The notes under the pieces: model-generated | Seen by the model: only the letters and a program-made list of their open reading frames with translations | Told to the model about the DNA's origin: nothing | Database searches by the model: none | Shown: positions 5,456 to 13,130 of the stretch, one piece after another | Position numbering within the stretch: position 1 is the stretch's first letter | Layout of the letters: each line of letters begins with the position of its first letter | From: JBDZUZ01 sp040255445 | Lineage (GTDB): Bacteria; Planctomycetota; Phycisphaerae; Phycisphaerales; UBA1924 | NCBI GenBank assembly: GCA_040255445.1 | Contig: JBDZUZ010000106.1 | Span: 1-13,130 of the forward strand | DNA length: 13,130 nucleotides | Reading direction: 5' to 3' | Position numbers and translations under genes: made by a program

Positions 5456-7117
5456 ATGAACAAGTTCGCGATCGGTGCGTTGTCTATTGCCGCCGCGGCG
5501 GGCCTCGCCCACGCCGGCCCCGTGAGCCTCCAGTTCACCAGCCGGGCCTCATCCGGCGTCTTCGGCGCGAGCGCGGCCGAGATCCCCGCGTTCGACCCCG
5601 TCACCAACCGCGTCTTCGTCGTCAACGGCGCGGTCGGCGCCGTTGATGTCTTCCAGATGAACAACCTCGGCCAGCTCGCGCCGCTGGGTTCGATCCCCGT
5701 GCCCGGCGTGAGCGGCGCGGGCAAGGTCAACTCGGTCGCGGTGCGCAACGGCGTCCTCGCTGTCGCCGCGAACGACAACGCCTCGAACCAGAACAACGGC
5801 TCGGTCTTCTTCTTCAATACCGGCAGCAACGCCCTGCTCGGCTCCGCGGCCGTCGGCGCACTGCCAGACATGATCACCTTCACGCCCGATGGCACGCGTC
5901 TGCTCGTCGCCAACGAGGCCGAGCCCAGCTCCTACGGCCAGCCCGATTCGGTCGACCCCGAGGGCTCGATCAGCATCATCAACCTGAACTTCGGCGGCAC
6001 GGGCAACGTCACGGTGGGCTCGACCACGACGGCGGGCTTCGGCGCTTTCAACGGCCAGGCCGCGGCCCTCCGCGCTGCGGGCGTCCGTCTCTTCGGGCCC
6101 GGCGCCACCGTCGCCCAGGACATCGAACCCGAGTACATCGCCGTCAGCGCGGACTCGACCAAGGCCTACGTCACGCTGCAGGAGAACAACGCTATGGCGA
6201 CGGTCGACATCGCCACCGGCGTGATCGAGTCCATCACGCCCTTCGGTGTCAAGGACCACAGCCTCGCGGGCAACGGCATCGATCCCTCCGACCGCGATGG
6301 TCCCTCGATCAATATCCGCAACGTCCCCGTCATGGGCATGTACATGCCCGATGCGATCGCGTCCTACACCATCAACGGCCAGACCTACCTGATCACCGCC
6401 AACGAGGGCGACGCCCGCGACTACGAAGGGTTCGCCGAGGAGGTCCGTGTCGGTTCCTCGTCGTACGTCCTCGACCCCACGCTCTTCCCCGATGCGGCGA
6501 CGCTCAAGCAGAACGCCAACCTCGGCCGCCTCACCGTCACCAACCAGTCCGGCGACCTCGACGGCGACGGTGACTTCGATCAGATCCATGTCTTCGGCTC
6601 GCGGTCCTTCTCCATCTGGACGCCCGACGGCACGCAGGTCTTTGACTCGGGCGACCAGTTCGAGCAGATCACCGCCGCGGCCCACCCCAACAACTTCAAC
6701 GCCAGCAACGACGGCAACGCGCTCGACAACCGCTCCGACAACAAGGGCCCCGAGCCCGAGGGCGTCGTGATCGGCGAGGCCTACGGCATGACTCTCGCCT
6801 TCATCGGCCTCGAGCGCATCGGCGGCATCATGATGTACGACGTCTCCGATCCCAACGCCCCTGTCTTCCTCGACTACATCAACATGCGTGACTTCAGCGT
6901 CGAGCCCTCCGACACCACGCTCGGCCAGGTCGGGGACCTCGGGCCCGAGGGGCTCGTGTTCGTCTCCGCCGCGGACAGCCCGACGGGCATGCCGCTGCTG
7001 ATTGTCGGCAACGAGGTCAGCGGTACGACGACGGTGTACACCATCGTCCCCGCGCCGGGCGCGGCGACGCTCCTGGGCGTCGCTTCGCTGGCGATGCTCC
7101 GCCGCCGCCGCCGCTGA
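5456..7117 (+). CDS. Secreted choice-of-anchor I family protein with PEP-CTERM-like C-terminal anchor
   Basis: The 553-residue product begins with a signal peptide (MNKFAIGALSIAAAAGLAHA, probable cleavage near 20) and resembles the beta-propeller-like choice-of-anchor I family. Diagnostic blocks are 'LVANEAEPSSYG' (near 151-162), 'YITANEGDARDYEGF'-type sequence (Asn316 to about Phe326 in 'TANEGDARDYEGF'), the Asp-rich 'DLDGDGDFDQIHVFGSRSFSIW' (from 367) and 'NKGPEPEGVVIGE' near 431-443. The Asp-rich block looks like a calcium-binding loop, by inference. The C-terminus, 'IVPAPGAATLLGVASLAMLRRRRR', has the layout of an exosortase-type sorting signal: short Pro motif, hydrophobic helix, arginine cluster, with PAP replacing the usual PEP. 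The protein should therefore be exported and held at, or processed in, the envelope. GAGGAG at 5443-5448, seven bases before the ATG, supports the start. The family's activity is not established; some relatives are loosely labelled as alkaline phosphatases. Confidence 0.9.
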   Translation: MNKFAIGALSIAAAAGLAHAGPVSLQFTSRASSGVFGASAAEIPAFDPVTNRVFVVNGAVGAVDVFQMNNLGQLAPLGSIPVPGVSGAGKVNSVAVRNGVLAVAANDNASNQNNGSVFFFNTGSNALLGSAAVGALPDMITFTPDGTRLLVANEAEPSSYGQPDSVDPEGSISIINLNFGGTGNVTVGSTTTAGFGAFNGQAAALRAAGVRLFGPGATVAQDIEPEYIAVSADSTKAYVTLQENNAMATVDIATGVIESITPFGVKDHSLAGNGIDPSDRDGPSINIRNVPVMGMYMPDAIASYTINGQTYLITANEGDARDYEGFAEEVRVGSSSYVLDPTLFPDAATLKQNANLGRLTVTNQSGDLDGDGDFDQIHVFGSRSFSIWTPDGTQVFDSGDQFEQITAAAHPNNFNASNDGNALDNRSDNKGPEPEGVVIGEAYGMTLAFIGLERIGGIMMYDVSDPNAPVFLDYINMRDFSVEPSDTTLGQVGDLGPEGLVFVSAADSPTGMPLLIVGNEVSGTTTVYTIVPAPGAATLLGVASLAMLRRRRR

Positions 7118-7159
7118 TCCGCGGCATGGGAGACGACGTTACCTGACAGGCTCATCGCA

Positions 7160-7192
7160 AAGCCGCCGGCCCTCGGGCCGGCGGCTTTTCTT
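7160..7192 (+). terminator. Intrinsic terminator after the choice-of-anchor gene
   Basis: A perfect 11-bp GC stem (7162-7172 with 7175-7185, extended by two A-T pairs to 7160-7187) is followed by TTTTCTT from 7186. It lies 42 bp past the stop and isolates the secreted-protein gene from the glgE operon. Confidence 0.9.
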
Positions 7193-7292
7193 CTGCGCGC
7201 AGGATGCGCGCTGTCATCGCTGTCAGCACGCGATCAATCACAACACACCAGATGAAGCATCCCAAATCTCGATGTTCACACGGTGTCAGGCG

Positions 7293-7327
7293 TTGGCCCG
7301 CGGCGTCGAAGGCGGTATGGTCGATTG

Positions 7328-7328
<1 letters not shown>
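7293..7328 (+). promoter_or_regulatory. Candidate sigma70-type promoter, leaderless start of glgE
   Basis: TTGGCC (7293-7298), a 17-bp spacer, and TATGGT (7316-7321) match 4 of 6 positions each of the -35 and -10 consensus. The expected transcription start, about seven bases after the -10 box, falls on or next to the glgE ATG at 7328. No Shine-Dalgarno is seen at normal spacing. Together these suggest a leaderless transcript. Confidence 0.45.
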
Positions 7329-9479
<2,151 letters not shown>

Positions 9480-9496
<17 letters not shown>

Positions 9497-12400
9497 AGCC
9501 ATCCGCCGGTCCGCCTCTTCCGCCGCCGCGGGTCACGCCGCGGGCGCTGCAGTCGCCCCCGCAACTCCCGCCCGAACGCGCAGCGCCCGCAAGCGCCACG
9601 ACACCGCCGACGACCCGCTGTGGTTCAAGAGCGCGCTCATCTACCAGCTCCACGTGCGCTCCTTCTGCGATTCCACCGGCGATGGCGTCGGCGATTTCAA
9701 CGGCCTGATCTCGAAGCTCGACTACCTCGCCGACCTGGGCGTCACAGCCCTCTGGCTCCAGCCCTTCTACCCCTCCCCCGGCCGCGACGATGGCTACGAC
9801 ATCGCCGACTACACCGACATCAACCCCGCCTACGGCCGCCTCGAAGACTTCCGCCGCTTCATCGATGAAGCCCACCAGCGCGGCCTCCGCGTCGTCACCG
9901 AACTGGTCATCAACCACACCTCCGACCAGCACGCCTGGTTCCAGCGCGCCCGCAACGCCCCCAGGGGCAGCAGGGAACGCGACTTCTACGTCTGGACCGA
10001 CAACCCTGAGAAGTACAAAGAAGCCCGAATCATCTTCAAGGACTTCGAGCGCAGCAACTGGACCTACGACCCGGTCGCCGAGCAGTACTTCTGGCACCGC
10101 TTCTACAGCCACCAGCCCGATCTCAACTTCGAGAACCCCGCCGTCCAGCAGCAGGTCTTCGAGGTCTGCGACTTCTGGATGAAGATGGGCGTCGACGGCG
10201 TCCGCCTCGACGCCATCCCCTACCTCTACGAGCGCGAGGGCACCAGCTGCGAAAACCTCCCCGAGACGCACGCGTTCCTGCGCAAGCTCCGTTCGCACGT
10301 TGACAAGAAGTGGCCCGGCCGCATGCTCCTCGCCGAGGCCAACCAGTGGCCCGAAGATGCGGTCGCCTACTTCGGCGACGGCGATGAATGCCACATGGCG
10401 TTCCACTTCCCCGTCATGCCCCGCCTCTACATGGCGCTCCGTATGGAGGAACGCTTCCCGATCGTCGACATCCTCGACCAGACGCCGCAGATCCCCCAGT
10501 CCTGCCAGTGGGCCATGTTCCTCCGCAACCACGATGAGCTCACGCTCGAGATGGTGACCGACGAGGAACGCGACTACATGTACCGCGCCTACGCCGCCGA
10601 CCCGCGCGCCCGCATCAATCTGGGCATCCGCCGCCGCCTCGCCCCGCTCCTCTCCAACAACCGCCGCAAGATCGAGCTGATGAACGCGCTCCTCTGCTCG
10701 ATGCCCGGCACGCCCATCATGTACTACGGCGATGAGATCGGCATGGGCGACAACGTCCACCTGGGCGACCGCAACGGCGTCCGCACGCCGATGCAGTGGT
10801 CCGCCGACCGCAACGCCGGCTTCAGCCGCGCCAACCCCCAGCGCCTCTTCCTCCCCGCGATCATCGACCCCGAGTACCACTACGAAACCCTCAACGTCGA
10901 ATCGCAGCTCTCCAACCCCTCCTCGCTCCTCTGGTGGATGAAGCGCCTCATCGCGCTCCGCAAGCGCTACCCCGTCTTCGGCACCGGCGACATCCGCTTC
11001 TTCCAGGCCTCCAACCCGCGCGTTCTCGTCTTTACCCGCAGCGATGAGGATCAGACCGTTCTGGTCGTCGCCAACCTCTCGCGCTTCGTCCAGCCCGTCG
11101 AGATCCCGCTCGAAGACTTCGAAGGCGCCACTCCGATCGAAGCCTTCGGCAACACCAGCTTTCCCCCGATCGGCAAGGCCCCCTACTTCCTCTCCCTCGG
11201 GCCGCACGCCTTCTACTGGTTCACACTCCAGAACGGCAAGCCCCACCACACCGAGAAGCCCTCGCCCGAGCCCGCCTCTGAGATCACCGCCGCATCCATC
11301 CCCGACATCACCATCGACTGCGCGTGGGACAAGATCTGGCAATCCGAATCCCTCCGCCGCGGCCTCGAGAAGACGCTCCCCGCCACCGCGCCCTCGCGCC
11401 GCTGGTTCGTCTCCAAAGCCCGCGGCCCCCGCTCCGCCTTCCTCCGCGAACGCCTCCGCCTCCCCACCATCGACGGCCTGCCCCACGGCGCAGCGCTCTA
11501 CATCGCCCGCTTCGAGTTCAACACCGGGGAGCCCGAGTCCTACTCGCTCCCGCTCATGCTCCGCGAGCCCCGCGAGAACAGCGATGAGCCGACCAACCCG
11601 CTGCAGACCCCTCTCGCCCGCCTCACCGGCCCCAAGGGCGAGAAGCGCGACCTGGTCGATGCGCTCACACACCCGCAGGTCGCCCGCGCACTCCACCGCC
11701 TCGCCCTCACCGGCGGCGAGGTCGAGACCGGCATGACGCGTCTGGTCGGCAAGCCCATCGGCAAACCCCTCAAAGCCTCCGCCCTCGCCGACATCCCCGT
11801 CCGCATGCCCCGCCTCGAGCAGAGCAATACGACCGTCTTCTTCGGCGAAGAACATGTCTTGAAGCTCTTCCGCCGCCTCGACGACGGCGAGAGCCCCGAA
11901 GCCGAGATCGGTCGCCACCTCACGGCCCGCATCAACTTCCCGCACACCGCGCCCCTCGCGGGCGTGGTCGAGATCCAGACACCCTCGGCCCAGCCCCGCA
12001 CCGCCGCGGTCGTTCTCGAGTTCGTGCCGTCCCAAGGCGACGCATGGACCTGGATGCTCGACCGCGCCACCAAGGTCCTCGAGTGCATCGCCGCGCTCCC
12101 GCCCGATGATGAACGCCCCCGCGGCCTCGATGCGATCGTCGCCGCCACCGGCGACGATGCAGCGCACGAGATCTCCAGCATCCACACCGAGGCGGTCGAC
12201 GCCTCGCGCCTGCTGGGTGTCCGCACCGCCGAACTCCACGCCGCGCTCGGCACCGACGCCGGCGATGCGGCCTTCACCCCCGAGCCTTTCTCCCCCATCT
12301 ATCAGCGCTCGATGCTCCAGTCCGTCCGCAACATGCTGCGGACCGCCATCGCCGCGGCCAACCGCGGCGGCAACACCCTCTCCGACACCGCCCGCCCCCT

Positions 12401-12992
12401 CGCAGAAGCTTTCGCACGCTCCGAGCCAGACCTCCTCCACATCCTCGCCCCGCTCAAGGACCGCACGCTCTCGGGCGCCCGCATCCGCACGCACGGCGAT
12501 TACCACCTCGGCCAGGTCCTCCACACCGGCAAGGACTTCATCATCATCGACTTCGAGGGTGAACCCCTGCGCTCGATCGGCGAACGCCGCATCAAGCGCT
12601 CCCCCCTCCGCGATGTCGCCGGCATGATGCGCTCGCTCGACTACGCCGCCTGGGCCGCCGTCGACCGCGTCCGCCAGCTCATCGGCGACCGCGAGGGCTC
12701 GCTCGAATCACTGCACGAAGCCGCCGCGGCGTGGAGCCGCAACACCTCCGAAGCCTTCACCACCAACTACTTCAACCGTCTCCGGGAGCTCAAGCCCGAG
12801 CTCCTCGGCAGCGACACCACGTCGCAGAACCTCCTCCTCCGCGCCTGGCTCCTCGAGAAAACCTGCTACGAGATCCTCTACGAGTTCAACAGCCGGCCCA
12901 CGTGGGCGCAGATCCCCCTCCGCGCTGCGCTCTCCCTCGCGTCAAAGCCTGACCATACCGCGACACCCGGCATCGCCGGCCTCGATCCGTGA
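9480..12992 (+). CDS. treS: Fused trehalose synthase / maltokinase (TreS-Mak)
   Basis: A 1170-residue bifunctional enzyme. Residues 1 to about 43 are an Ala/Arg/Ser tail. TreS (GH13), about 44-610, starts 'DPLWFKSALIYQLHVRSF', interconverts trehalose and maltose, and shows the nucleophile Asp244 ('GVRLDAIPYL'), acid/base Glu286 ('LLAEANQWPED') and Asp352 ('FLRNHDEL'), then a C-terminal beta domain. The maltokinase begins near Trp616 ('AWDKIWQSESLRRG'), with 'RRWFVSKARGP' at about 640-650 (relatives usually read RWFGGK), and ends with the kinase motifs H1005-G-D-Y-H-L-G-Q and the metal-binding D1024-F-E-G-E-P. It phosphorylates maltose with ATP to make maltose-1-phosphate, the GlgE donor. The coding frame stays open upstream to 9204, but that part overlaps glgE deeply; TTG 9480 is the most reasonable start, though GTG 9447 is possible. 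The 17-bp overlap with glgE implies one operon. No terminator follows. Confidence 0.95.
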
Positions 12993-13130
12993 ACCACACG
13001 AGACCACCGCGGGTGACCCTGTCGCCCAGGCAAGACGCCCGACAGCAACACGCCCGAAATCAGCACGCCCCGCAGCCGTCCCGCAAATCGACCCCCGAAA
13101 GCAGATCATGACCCCCCCGACACGCACAAG
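12993..13130. other. Downstream stretch to the window edge, no assignable gene
   Basis: No hairpin-plus-T terminator follows the treS-mak stop, so the transcript may continue. A loose 15-bp period is visible at about 13033-13075, with 'ACGCCCGA' twice and a degenerate third copy. An ATG at 13108 opens a frame reading MTPPTRT that leaves the window; it has no good Shine-Dalgarno, and too few codons are visible to call it a gene. Confidence 0.4.

Noticed and set aside
5549..6685. Minus-strand open frame opposite the choice-of-anchor gene
   Set aside because: The product is low-complexity and Val/Asp/Arg-rich; the plus-strand frame has a signal peptide, family motifs and a sorting tail.
13033..13075. 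Degenerate 15-bp periodicity after treS-mak
   Set aside because: Only two copies share 'ACGCCCGA' and the third is poor; there is no spacer structure, so it is neither CRISPR nor a convincing tandem repeat.
13108..13130. ATG at 13108 as the start of a following gene, perhaps glgB
   Set aside because: Only seven codons are visible, with no clear Shine-Dalgarno. The idea rests on pathway expectation alone.

Overview
The window is GC-rich and densely coded. It fits Planctomycetota, most likely a Phycisphaerae-type bacterium. The best clue is the secreted protein at 5456-7117, whose C-terminus is a variant PEP-CTERM-like anchor (PAPGAA, a hydrophobic stretch, then five arginines). Strong Gly/Ala/Arg codon bias and many long shadow frames on both strands agree with this. 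The taxon is an inference; no rRNA or other marker gene is present.

Layout: (1) 1-285, the 3' end of a small zinc-finger (zf-HC2) anti-sigma-type protein, cut by the window edge and followed by a good intrinsic terminator. (2) 585-1136, an AhpD/carboxymuconolactone-decarboxylase-fold protein with the CxxC-x3-H redox motif, then a 15-bp hairpin, then 1263-2033, an SDR oxidoreductase. (3) 2055-3014 on the minus strand, an MscS-type mechanosensitive channel, convergent with the SDR gene. (4) A divergent intergenic region rich in inverted repeats, leading to 3160-5202, a single ORF that joins a Rieske [2Fe-2S] domain to a complete thiamine-diphosphate (acetolactate synthase/pyruvate oxidase-like) enzyme. 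(5) 5456-7117, an exported choice-of-anchor I beta-propeller-type protein with its own terminator. (6) 7328-12992, a two-gene operon of the GlgE alpha-glucan pathway: GlgE, then a fused trehalose synthase-maltokinase.

How the genes work together: the clearest unit is glgE plus treS-mak. TreS converts trehalose to maltose, the fused kinase makes maltose-1-phosphate, and GlgE adds the maltosyl unit to an alpha-1,4-glucan. The pathway also needs a branching enzyme (GlgB), which is not in the window; no terminator follows treS-mak, so the operon may continue beyond the right edge. The AhpD-like and SDR genes may be a small redox/detoxification pair. The Rieske-ThDP fusion stands alone and is the most unusual gene here. 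No tRNA, rRNA, CRISPR array, transposon or prophage feature was seen.
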